The position numbers and the translations under genes are program-made. DNA of 64,000 nt from Mansonella perstans (taxonomy: Eukaryota > Nematoda > Chromadorea > Rhabditida > Onchocercidae). Below the pieces are notes generated by a model. It made no database searches. It saw only the letters and a program-made list of their open reading frames with translations, and was not told the origin of the DNA. The stretch covers positions 28,983-92,982 of the forward strand of contig JBAMDO010000211.1 of assembly GCA_037074765.1 (NCBI GenBank), given 5' to 3'. Shown one piece after another: positions 22,869 through 34,636 of this stretch (its first letter is position 1; the number at the start of each line of letters is the position of its first letter).

Positions 22869-25066
22869 TTATTTTTTTGTGGTAATAAAATCATTTGAGG
22901 CCATGTTTTTCTTAAACTTATCAAACACCGTTAATACACTTGACAGATCTTCATCTACAGAAGCAGAAAAGGAAATGAAGCAGAAGAACCATGTATTCAC
23001 CATTTCAGGTTCAGAAATTACTACCACAACCAGAAATTGAAGTTGTAAGAAACAGAAAGAGCATTTTCTGTCATCTAAAATTTTTCTACTCATCTTTCCT
23101 TATTTGGTAACTTACATTGTTTAAAATGAAATAATCACCATCTAATCCTTAGACGCAATGAGAGATATTCCCGAGCACGTTTGTTAGTTATGAAAAAGGC
23201 AAGCGACAATGTAGTGTGAGAAAAGATGAAATAAAAGTTCATGAAAATATTCGCCGGAATTATGGCTTCTTGACCGAAAATATGTATTAAAGATTTTGGC
23301 AGAAAGTTAATTAATGCAAGTCCGAGTATTACTACACCAGAAGTCGATGCCGCTTGAATTAATATCGACCGCTCGTATTTGACAGTTTCCAGCGTATTCG
23401 TTCCACGTCTTGCATCGGTCACTAAAATTCTTAAATTTTATATTTAACTTGACATAATTAATAATATAGTATTCAATAAGCTTTGGTAGAATCATGTGAA
23501 TATTAGAAAACCTTTGAAAGAATTAAAACGGCCAAAATTTTTTTTAGTAATATAATGTTGAAATGCAAAAATTTAAGATGAAATTTTAATTTTACAAAAA
23601 GAAAACAATTTACTGACTCCCATTATGATTGCTAACTGAAGTGAAACGTCTTCGTATTTTGTAAATAATTGCCAAGTACATAAAGACCATTGAAATGCAC
23701 AGAAATAGCAACCAAGCATGTATAAAACTTCAATGCAATTTTTAATGAATTTCAATTAATCTTAAACACAGCATCATGAAATACAAACGGCAGCACTAGT
23801 TTACAATTCCTTGTTGTATTTAAATCGAAAGAGGGAATTATGCATTTTCATGAAGTTTTTTAAAACATTGTAAACCTTTAATGTCTGAAAAAATTAAAGT
23901 CGAATTTAAATATTTGACTACAAAAATTTCAAGCAAAATTCAAGTTTAACCGTAGAAGATGTCTGTCACTTTTACTTGATTGGCTTCTAAAGCTTCTTTC
24001 CCAGAATAAAATCGAAACACGAAAACTTCTCGAGATATAATAAAAATCCACAAATGAAATGGCTGAAAGTTTCGAACTGAATATGAATAATTAGTCGTGA
24101 GCCTGGATTTGTGCTATAATTATTATATTGAAACAATGAAAGACTATTTGCAAAATTGTCAAGAATGATAATGAAACAGTAACCGACAGCATCGCATAGC
24201 ATGGCTCAAAAATGGGTAGTTTTTATAAGCTCTTTAAAAACGAAATAATCATTTTAGAGATTTTAAAGAAAAAATTAGTATGTCATACCAAGCGCTGCCA
24301 ACCATAAGAAAAGGAGTGAAAAATACAGTTTTCTGGATTCGAAAAATGCAGTGCGTTTTGGGGAAATTACGATTAGGAAGCGATTCAACGTCAAAAAAAA
24401 TGCAAAATGCAGCATGGCGTAAAATGAAAAGGTTCTGACTGTAGCGAACATTCGGTTGATCCACGCTGCTTTGCGGGCTGACAAAAAACAAAAAATTTTA
24501 ATAAAATAAATTTAAATATCGCAACTTTTAATCATTTGACCAGAAATTAGTCATGACTTAATTACCTTACCCATCACACATGTTCACAACCTTAATAGTC
24601 ATTCATGTGAATCGAATATCAGCCATTCCACTCTTGATTAGATCAATAAGAATTTAAAACGGTCTAAGATATACTTCTTCAAGAATCCTCTTCTTTTTAA
24701 CTTTAAATAAATATGCAAATAAATTAACCTACCGTATTCTTCAGTTAGTAATATTTCAGGAAGCAAAACAATTATATAAGGAATAAAACTTATTAGGTGA
24801 ACAATAACAATTTGGGATATGATAAGGGTGATTGTACGAGAGTAACGATTCTCTCGATCACAGGATACCACAGCCATCAGTACATTAATAATAACACCAC
24901 ACAGCAAAAAGAGAGAAATCAAGACGACTGTTGCGTATTTTATAATTTTATGCTTCTCATCTCTTATGTCCAGTACATCCGAGCAATTTAGAGGCGATAT
25001 TAGCAATAATACAATAATACAATAATAACACGCTGCCATGCTATGGTGAATAACTTTTCTCGCCAT
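22869..25066 (-). CDS. seven-transmembrane receptor, copy B
   Basis: Exons 24733-25066, 24289-24477, 24078-24204, 23618-23727 and 23135-23421 give 348 aa, with the same architecture as copy A: leader, TM1-2, TM3/NRF/TM4, ECL2, TM5, TM6-7. Differences from A cluster in exon 2 (MFATVRTFSFY versus IFATVKIFSFH) and in the ECL2 exon (LSLFQYNNYSTNPGS versus VLLFQYSDYSTNSGS). Here a GT donor in the last exon (after 23155) is intact. It joins in phase to a tail exon 22869-22954, which has a long polypyrimidine acceptor. That gives an alternative C-terminus …EYLSLHEDLSSVLTVFDKF, ending ITTKK. Unspliced, it ends RIRW. Probably an integral plasma-membrane chemosensory-type receptor; no ligand can be inferred. 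Confidence 0.75.
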
Positions 25067-26304
25067 CCATATTGCCTAGAACAAGCTTCAACCAACTGAG
25101 ATGCACCGAAATTTTTTAAGATTTTAAACGTTCGAAATATTTCAAACTCGAATTCTAAAATTGAAAATGAAATTGCCGAACGAAAAGGACTAATCTGATG
25201 CAATAGCAAATAATGGGAATCAAGAATTTAACAGCCAGATGTTCTCTTCTTTTTGTGTGTAAAAATTATGGCTATTTGCAATATCTGTATAATTATCACT
25301 CATCAATTATTTAAGTGTAGTATGAGCTTCTAATTCACAATTTGGTTTTCTTCAGGATCAAAATTCATGTTTCTGTTTTTCGGACACAATTTTTGAGACA
25401 GCAAAATTGTTAGATCACATTTCTCTCTAAAAGAGTGCATTTGGATGAAATTTCATTCACAATTACATAATTAGTAATTATTGTTTATAGGGACACTGCA
25501 AATATGAGACTACGTCATATAAAATTCTAATGAAAGTAAAATAAGTTTTGTAAGCTCCTAAAAATGTTAGTAAATCGAGTGATATTATACCAATAATATG
25601 ATTTCTTTTATTTGTATATCAACAACGCCAAAGCTAAATGATATTAATGTTCCTGCAACATTACGTATAATCTATTGAGCACTAATAAATGATTCTTTCA
25701 TTACATCAAGATACACAGATCGACGACTGATAAATTAATAAAATTGATTAGTACGATGCTAATTATAATTAACCAATCAAGACACCAATATTTATCAATA
25801 CCAACAAACGAAGCGAAATTTGTGATATGATTTGTGATTGATGAAGCAGTAAATGAACAATGAATAAGCATAATTATCGTTCAATACATATGACAAATCA
25901 CTGACTTTTTTTATCTATATCTTGCTTATTATGAATTAATGACGTTGTCATACAATTACTAACTCGTTGTTGTATTATTGCTTTCACTCATGCATATGTC
26001 AATTCCGATATCTGACTGTTTGATTCTTTTGCTAATTCATAACTAAGAGTTAATGAAATAGTTACAGGCTACACTTTTAGAGTTTAGAATATAGAATATC
26101 ACCTAAGCAACACTTTTAGAATGATCGAAATAACTTTATTTTATTAACACTTTTAACTTCAACTCAATTAATGTTTTAGAATAAGAGTGATAACTTTTTT
26201 CTGTATGAGATTGCGTCATATAAAATTTTAATGAAAGTAAAAAAAGTTCTGTAAGCTCCTAAAAATGTTAATAAATCGAATAAGTGATATTATAACAATA
26301 AAAC
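25067..26304. other. upstream region of receptor copy B
   Basis: A near copy of 10989-12228 with point changes and a few indels. No gene is seen. Confidence 0.7.
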
Positions 26305-26835
26305 CGCATTACCAAGCACACAATCATCCATAAGACAATCATTCATTGTCAGTCCATTTTTCTTTTCATACATTTTTCTTTTTGGTATAACACGTTAATT
26401 ATGCACTAGTAAAAGGTTTTAGAATATTCATATCCATAGCTATTCCATAATGAACCAAAAAACTGAAATATCTTCAACTTATTACAAATACATATGTTTT
26501 CTCGCTATTCATGTCTTAGACAAACGTGATACATAAAGATTTTTCATTTCATATGGTCAATTGACCTCTGTTTTTATATAATATTACAGATATTCATAAG
26601 TTTTCAGAAACAATAATTCTGCCTTAACAAATTATAAAATTCCATCTCAATATGTTAATCCTATCCTGGGCATGAAAGTGATGACTAGAGGGAGCCTAAG
26701 TGATGACTAGAGGGAGCTTACTAAAGCTCTATCTCTAATCCTGGATATATATATATAGAAAAGAAAAACAGTATACAGGCAGCTTTTATAATCAAAAGCG
26801 CATGCTTATCCACTATCGCTCCAATTAGCAATTAT
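26305..26835. repeat. duplicated block S, internally deleted copy 4
   Basis: The first about 370 bases of block S join, at 26670-26700, to its last about 130 bases. A local duplication of gtgatgactagagggagc lies at the junction. The middle, including the 2609-2833 frame of copy 1, is gone. Confidence 0.85.
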
Positions 26836-28340
26836 TCGTTGATTTCCTTTACACTTTCTTTAATATTCCACAATTGAACGACAGACGAGTTTCATTATGG
26901 AAGGAAACGGAATTTAGGGATTTATGGAAAGGCATGGATTTAATAGTTAAAATTGTTCCCCTTACTATTGTGATCTAGTAATACTGTGTAAGTTTAATAT
27001 TACAATCCGAATAAATGTCTATCGTCGATAACTTTTTCGATATTAAATTATCGAAAAGAATTAATATTTCATTTTCATGAATTAATTATCTCAATTTTGA
27101 TTACCAAGATTGATGCAAAAAGTGTTTTCTCGCAATTAATTTTAATCAGTTCTGATTTATTCTTACAAGAAGTGAAGTGAAGGGGTGAAGAAAAGCGTTC
27201 TTTTCGTCTGGCTTTGATTGAAATTTAAAGTAAACTCAGAACTGGTAACTATTCCTACTTGCTATGCAAAAGTGAATTGAATGGTAAAGTTAATCACTGA
27301 AAAAGTGTTGAGGTAATTTTCAGTATGTTTTCAAGTTCAACTTTCTCTGGGATATTTTACAACAATTGTCGTAAATGAACTAAAGATATCACAAGCAAAT
27401 GTGTTGAGCTGTCATGAGCATATTTCAGAGCTTGGAATGTGCAATAAATACTTCTTCATTTTGAAGAATTGTAAGAATGCTAATGACAAGGTTTTACAGA
27501 ACAAGAGGTTTTATGCTTCAATAATTCTCTAATTTAGTTATGTCAATAGCTTCAAATTAGATTGAAATCCTATAAAAGCAAACAAATTCGATCAATTCAA
27601 AATAGTTACAGTACAAATGAACCATAAACTTCCATGCAAAATATAATTTTTCCCGACAAAAATATTTGATTTCTTTCTTACTATTGTAATCTAGCAATGT
27701 GCAAGTTCAATATTACAATCCGAATGACAAATTATTCATCAAGAAGAAATGATATTAAAAAGAAATGATACTATATTTTCAAAAATTAATTGTCTCACTT
27801 TCGATTATTGAGATGGATGCAAAACAAGTAATTTTAATCAATTCTGATTTATTCTTACAAACAGTGAAGAAATGACGAAATGCGATTCATAAGCATACAT
27901 TCTCTTCATCTGGCTTTTATTGAAATTCAAAATAAACATAGGTGACTTGCAAATGATCACTATTTCTATTTGTTAAGCAAAAATAGATTGAATGGTAAAG
28001 TTAGTCACTAAAGAAGTTGTAATTTTCAGTTTTTTTTTTTAATTTCTATTTTCTCTGATATATTTTGCAATAATTGTCGTAAATGGATTGAAACAAATGT
28101 TAGTCCGTTATATAAATTTATTATCAAAACACATTTCAGAGTTTGGACTGTACAATAAATGCTTCTTGGTTTTGAAGAATTTGGGAAATGCATATGGCAA
28201 CATTTTATGAAACGAAAGTTTCACACTTCAATTATTCTTTGACTAAGTTATGTAAATAACTTTAAATCTGATTGAAATCCTATCAAAGACAAATAAATTC
28301 AATCAATTCAAATTAGTTGCTACTGTGAAATTCTTCTGCT
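26836..28340. repeat. diverged tandem pair within a non-coding unit
   Basis: About 26990-27600 and 27680-28320 are diverged tandem copies of one another. Both contain attctgatttattcttaca-like and tgaatggtaaagtta motifs in the same order. The first member is present again at 38556-39340, next to FRG1. No coding frame is seen. Confidence 0.7.
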
Positions 28341-30035
28341 TGACGAAGTCTCATAGTTGAGTGTGAAGAAACAAACTATTTAAGAAGTTCATTAAGCAAA
28401 TTAATAATCTAATACAGCGACATTAATACAAGAACAATGATGCTGAGAAAATGGTGGAGTAAAATCGAGAGTGTGAATTAAATCAAGGCGCTTTAAGATA
28501 ATTATGATGATCAAAGACAATGAAGAGTAAAAAAATGTGCTTTTGGGTAAATGTTACAGGGTGTTAAAGATTGCATATAGGGTTAATGACTAAAGGTACA
28601 ATATTCCGGCATAAATTGGCTTAAAAATAAGGGAGGTTGTTTCCACTGTGCCAACGGTGTCCAATTTTGGATCATTTGTCCGATAAGCATTTTAATTTGA
28701 AAAAATTGACATTAGAAAATTACATTATGACTCTCGGAGTCTTCCGACAATTATTGTTTTGATAAATTATGAATAACTTAAAGCGTTCATTGCATTTAGC
28801 ATTCAAGTATGTTTTTTTCGTACAAAGATCAAATTTTAACTTTATTTAAACTTTTCAGGATCTGAACGAGAAGTTTTGTAGAACTCACGAAAAGCGAAAT
28901 TTTTGAAAATAATGAAAAAAAAATGCAGGAAGAAGTTTTTACCGGTACTTTATATTGACAAAGGTCAATAGCACGAAGTAGTCAGTAGATGATTGAAGCA
29001 TTACTTTCATCACAACAGTAGCTGCTTTTTTTGACGATGAAAAAAGGAATCGAGGTATTCGTTTTGTCTAAATAGAGCTGTTAGCCTAGGGAAATCTTTT
29101 GCATATGCGTTTTTTTGCGACAAAGGTTCTTAGTTTAAGAAATAGTTCTGTTTTTTTGTCTGAAGAAGTAACCGGACGACCTAGCATTCTTGAAATTTAT
29201 TTCCATTCAATCACTACTTTTTTAATTTTTTTCCCACCCGTATGATATAAATCATTAATTTCAATAAGTTTCAGTACCTTGTTTCATCATTGCGGCCTGG
29301 TTCAAAATTCAAAGTGGAAATTTTAATTTCAAATTTAAGAGAATGCAATATTTTCATAAATAGAAAGTGACTGAAAATTGGGACCAAACGTCAACGATTC
29401 GTCGAATTTTTAATTTATATATTATTGAATAATTCACTCCTTGTTCTTTAATCTAGCGCTGATGCTGCATGAATTCCATATGATTGTAGAAATTTTAAGT
29501 TAATTTTACATCCAATGAATTTCAGCATATAACAATCAAAATATTTCCGATATTGGTTTTTTAAGTAATGATTCCTTTAATAATTAAAGTTCAGATCAAA
29601 AATTAATGTAAACAACATCTATGACAGGTCTTTAAGTTTTTATTCATTATGCAAATGAGCCATAATGAGCCATAATTCCGATAAAATAGTTTAGTGATAA
29701 AGAGGAAATGTACAATGAGTTTTGATCAGCTCGATCCTTTCACAAAAAATGGAAAATTAACTTTCACTTAAACAAATGCGCCATAATTCTAAAAAAAATG
29801 AAAATATTCTTTTAAAGCAGAAGTAGCTAATAATGTAAATATGCCGAAAATGCAGAGAAGTAATGGTGACATGATGAATGGAAGTAGAATATTTTTCATC
29901 GTTTCAAGTCGTGTCTGGAAATATTAGCTCAGCCAGTGAAAAAGAAGTGATTTAAATGCATATACATATTTTGATGAGTAAAATTTAAATTTAATGAGCT
30001 TCGAGGAGTTATTTCTAATCCTAACGAAAAATAAT
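28341..30035. other. unique non-coding interval
   Basis: No gene, RNA gene or mobile-element signature is recognised. Part of it (about 28735-28920) matches 39343-39520 just upstream of FRG1. This suggests that the upstream flank of FRG1 was once copied here without the gene. Confidence 0.5.
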
Positions 30036-30544
30036 TGTTAATTTGTAACTTGCTACAACTTATTGAATAATTATTTGCGAGCATTTTATTTTGAAAAAAA
30101 TACTAGGACGTGCCCGGGTAAATACGAGTGTCCGATGTTTGCAATATATATTTATTGAGGTAAAATATTGCAAATAAAATTTATAGCAAATGCACTTTTC
30201 TGAGTGTAAAAATCGTCGAATCAATTTATATGCAAAAGGAAATCAGGTTATTCACTTAAAGCATGATTAAATGATGGACTGACATATTTCTGCTGTAATC
30301 TTTCTAATTATTTTCTTGAGATCTCAAGAATTTTGAATGCTTTTGAAACTTTTTCAAAAAAAAATAAGAGCTTGACATGAGAAACATTTGAGCATGAAAT
30401 GAAATGATTTTTTCAAACGTTTTAGAAGAGATAACAAACAATTGTTACTCATTTATTCTCATTCATAAAATTTTATTCATTGTGTTCCGTGCTTCTATGT
30501 TTTAATATCGATTGCTCGTATACGGCATAATCCCATATCTTGTA
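30036..30544. repeat. local duplication with a receptor-exon remnant
   Basis: 30036-30500 repeats 30885-31345 with a few changes. At 30501 it joins abruptly to tttaatatcgattgctcgta, the first about 45 bases of the degraded receptor exon found at 6.3 and 19.8 kb. Confidence 0.75.
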
Positions 30545-31930
30545 TCCATCAATAGAATATTTTAAGTTTTATATTTAATTTAACATAAGCAATGAAGTAT
30601 CATTCAATAAACTTTGGAAGGATCATGTGAATTTCGTAAAATTTTCGAAAAAATTTAAAACAGTCAAAATTTTTATAGCACGAAAGTTTAAGACTTTTGA
30701 ATTAGAAGGAAAACTATCGTAGATTTTTTTCAACGAGAAACGCTTTATCAGATGACAGTTGTTACTGATTTATTATATTATGAAAGTGTTTGAAAATGTT
30801 TCCTATTAATTTGATAAGGTAGAAGTGAGTTTCTAGGAAATTGTCGCTTGAAATGCTAATTCGAATGACAAAATAACAAAATTTGTAACTTGCTACAACT
30901 TATTGAATAATTATTTGTGAGCATTTTACTTTGAAAAAAAATACTAGGACGTACCCGGGCAAAAATGAGTGTCCGATGTTTGCAATATATATTTATTGAG
31001 GTAAAATATTGCAAATAAAATTTATAGCAAATGCACTTTTCTGAGTGTAAAAATCGTCGAATCAATTTATATGCAAAAAGAAATCAGGTTATTCACTTAA
31101 AGCATGATTAAATGATGGACTGACATATTTCTGCTGTAACCTTTCTAATTATTTTCTTGAGATCTCAAAAGTTTTGAATGCTTTTGAAACTTTTTCAAAA
31201 AAAAAAGAGCTTGACATGAGAAACATTTGAGCATGAAATGAAATGATTTTTTCAAACATGAAACGTTTTAGAAGAGATAACAAACAGTTGTTACTCATTT
31301 ATTCTCATTCATAAAATTTTATTCATTGTGTTCCGTGCTTCTATGTCTGCCATAACTTTTTTTAGGATGAACATTGGAATAGCTGGAAGTGTCATTAAAT
31401 TTGTTATTTTGTATTCATAGTATTGCAAGAAACAGTTCTTTACTCATTCCACCGTATAAAATTAACTAGAAACATACATCCTTCATTTTTGTTCACAGAG
31501 TAAAGTTTTACCGAGAAATGCTGGAAAAGGACTGAATTGTACAAGAAATCTTGCAAAAGAATAATTAAGAGAGTCTCCTTTTGACGAATTATGAGAAAAA
31601 ATGCCTAATGCACTTTAAATCAATGACAGTGAAAATAATAAAAATGCGCTATAACTCCAAGCGTTTTTTTAATGTTACGATACATGTCAAATTTGCAAAA
31701 AATTCCAAGAGTTTAAGACTCCCAAGAATGAATGCATAATTCACTTCAGTAAAACGACGATTAATTTCACCGAAATTCCTAAAATGTCACATTAACTCAT
31801 TAAGAAACTTCTAACTTCTGACATGTTCCTTATTGGATGACGGCTAAAGACTCCAATTAAAATTTATTTATTACTCGTCCAGTTATCTTTATTAATTTCA
31901 TCTGATAAATTTATGTTCGAGAGTACATAC
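30545..31930. other. third copy of the conserved spacer
   Basis: Matches 19801-21187, including the segment missing from the first unit. No gene is seen. Confidence 0.7.
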
Positions 31931-32752
31931 TGAGTGTTCCCGTCACAGAATACAAAAACCCAATACCAAACAAGTAAAACGTTGCACCCATCGTTCCACT
32001 AATCAGATTTTCAAACATTGCGATCAAAACCCTTTAATCCCTTTCCATTAAAAATAGCAAAATGTAAGAAGAGACGAAATTTTGAAAAAAACATAGAGAA
32101 TGAATATGTCGTTTGTTACTAAGAGTGAAAACCAGTAATCTTGCTTTTGCTGATCTCTTTTTCATTAACGCGAAAGCTATAAAGCACACTTATCAAAATC
32201 CACTGGAGTTAGAATCAAGGAGCTTAGCATGCCGATTCTTAACTGTATTCGGCACGGAAATCAGCATTTCATCAACTTTGTTCCGTTTATTTGTTCCTAA
32301 ATAATATTGCTCAGCATTGTTCCAGCAAAATACATACATCAGTGCGATTTCCCTGAATGTTGTCGTGATGAAGGGCGATTGATGTTATATTCAGTAATGC
32401 TTTAAATTTGTAATGCTTTCAACAAAACTGACTTAATTGCTTATGTTTTGCACTGAAATCTCTCCCATAAAGCATCAGTTAAAAATAAGTGTTTGCGAAA
32501 GTTTAAAAAGCAATAAGAACGAATCTGAATAATTCTCAGGAGAAAACTCTCATTAGCAAATTAAAATGGAAATTCGATTGCTACATCTATACGCTCATAT
32601 ACCTCAGCAGAATAACATGTAGAACATCACACTGACTATCCAGATAATCTTTCCAGCAAGACTAACTTGAGATATTCCAATTGGAGATTTGTATTTCACA
32701 CAGGTAAAGAAAATTTTATGTAAATCAGAATAAATCAGTAGTTCGTCATCTT
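31931..32752 (-). pseudogene. possible DEG/ENaC-like channel exons, copy 3
   Basis: Blocks 32585-32752, 32454-32524 and 32204-32352 correspond to copies 1 and 2. The middle block carries one extra codon (IRSYCFLNF versus IRSCFLNF), an in-frame change. The last intact donor region differs by Glu/Asp. The TM1 frame break is present here too. About 30 bases (the ctaaaatcccaataacccgc portion) are missing at the downstream side near 32120. Confidence 0.35.
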
Positions 32753-32910
32753 CTAAAATGTTTCATATTTTGAAAAAATCATTTCATTTCATGCATAAAT
32801 GATTCTTATGTAAAGTTCTTTCTCCTGAAAAAATTCCAAAATCATTCAAAATCTTTGAGATCTCAAGGAAATAGAAAAATTACAACAGTCAGTCCATCAT
32901 TTGTTAATCA

Positions 32911-33968
32911 TGCTTTTCACGAATACAAAGATATACGAGATTGACCAATGAAAGACATAATGACAAAGACAAAGACACAATCAGAGTGACGTTGAAACCA
33001 TGGATCTAGCAAGAAAGTATCCTGCAATTCGTTACTTCGCTATATGATCTTTTAGAATTTTTGATCCCGCTATGATCCAATTCAAATTATTTCTCCAAAA
33101 CTTAAGGAAAATAAATCATTCTTGTGATGAAATCCTCGATGAAGATGATGAAGAAATATGACGATCTTTTGCAAAGGAATAGCTCCAGGCATTATCAACA
33201 TACCGAGGCTACTCACAAGGCTCTCAGATGAATAACTTCATGGAAGCATCAAGTGTTGCATATTCAGCAGCGGTGTACATTTTAAGCAAACATATCGACA
33301 TAGAAATAGCGCAGTATTCTTCACCAAATCAAAAATCGGTCCAGTCAAAGTATGAGATACTACGGTTGAAACTGCTAGAATACTTGCTGGCGTACGAGCC
33401 GCCAACTTTGTTATAAAGCAGTTGGATTTGAGAAAATCCAACCAGCAGTGTTTTGATTTGATTCGAAATGCGCTTTACATTGGATACAAATTAGATCAAA
33501 ATTACTACCAAAATTCAGACAAAACCAGGTAGAAGAAAGAAGTGAATTTCTCCTTTCGATCAGTACCAAGCGAAGATAATTCAGTCGATATTGCAACCAA
33601 AGGATTCTCTCCTGCAATGCTTAAACAATAAAAGCTATGGTGGGAAGTGCCATCATTGTCACAGAACCCGAAAGCCGATGGCCTCAATGAATATTAGTCA
33701 ACAAAAGAATTTGAAGACAAGTAAGAACGAATCGTTGCGAAAGTTGCCTCTCAAACAAGTGAGGTTTTCGCTTGTAAATGCCAGTCGGGTTAAGCAAGTG
33801 GTCCAGGCTTGTAAGGATTATCATTTGGGCTCTTAAATTTATTAAACTCACAACAAGAGTCGGCAGAAATGGAACGAAAACGTCGGAAGTTTAATTATCC
33901 AAGTTTGAGGCTTAAACAAGCATTAACACAAAGTCATAAGCTACAAAGAGCTTGTGCCCTCACATACA
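32911..33968 (+). mobile_element. BEL/Pao pol fragment inserted in the third unit
   Basis: About 1058 bases interrupt a sequence that is continuous in the other two units (junction gttaatca / gttcaact, with a 2-base ca ambiguity). The plus strand carries decayed RNase H: FMEASSVAYSAAVYILSK, then in another frame KIGPVKVYDTTVETARILAG and RAANFVIKQLDL, and later VPSEDNSVDIATKGFSPAML followed by KLWWEVPS. Several frameshifts and stops are present, and there are no LTRs or clear target-site duplication. Its sequence differs from the 3-6 kb relic, so it comes from another BEL/Pao lineage. The sense is opposite to the other two relics. Confidence 0.75.
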
Positions 33969-34636
33969 GTTCAACTACAAAAATTCATTCGCAGTAATAT
34001 TTCAAAATCAAAATATATACAAATGTGAACACTTCCAAGATTTAAAACGTTCTATCACATCCATAAATCAATTCGAGATTCAGAGAACTGAAAAAAAAAT
34101 TTTACTAGATTCAAATTTTCGGACAAAATCCGAGAAAACAACCGATCAAATTAGAATAGATTCATAAATTTGGATATTTTGAACAAATCAACATATCAAG
34201 AAGTGAGAAGAAAGGTGGATAGTTGAGAATTCTTGGGATTAGCTTAAAAATAATATTTGCACTAATAAATTTGAATAAAATTAATCGATTTGAAAAAACC
34301 GAAACTTAAAAAATTTCTGACACAGATTATACAAATTTAAAAAATTTTAAACTGGAACTATTCATTGCATGATTGAAATTATAAATATCGCCAGTTCATC
34401 TAGCAATCATTAAATTCATATGATCATAATGATAGAAAACAATTATTAATTTGCACACGGAAATTAATATGCTAATAATAAGAAAACTTAATTACATACT
34501 CAGTAATTAATGAATTCGAAAAAAATGAAGTTCAAAAGGTTCAATTATTTTTGCTTTATCAGTTTGTCTGTTCTTTTATTTTTCACTTCGCGTTTCTTCT
34601 GCCTTTGACTTTGTTTCTAGAATTCAAAAGGCTAAA

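Noticed and set aside
24797..24991. Plus-strand frame shared by 36534-36728
   Set aside because: Exactly antisense to receptor exon 1.
32113..32304. Plus-strand frame reading NLAFADLFFINAKAIKH…CRFLTVFGTEISIS, which resembles a peptide-GPCR TM2-TM3 segment
   Set aside because: It lies exactly antisense to a minus-strand exon with consistent splice phases. No neighbouring TM exons occur on the plus strand, and it ends in a stop without a convincing acceptor.
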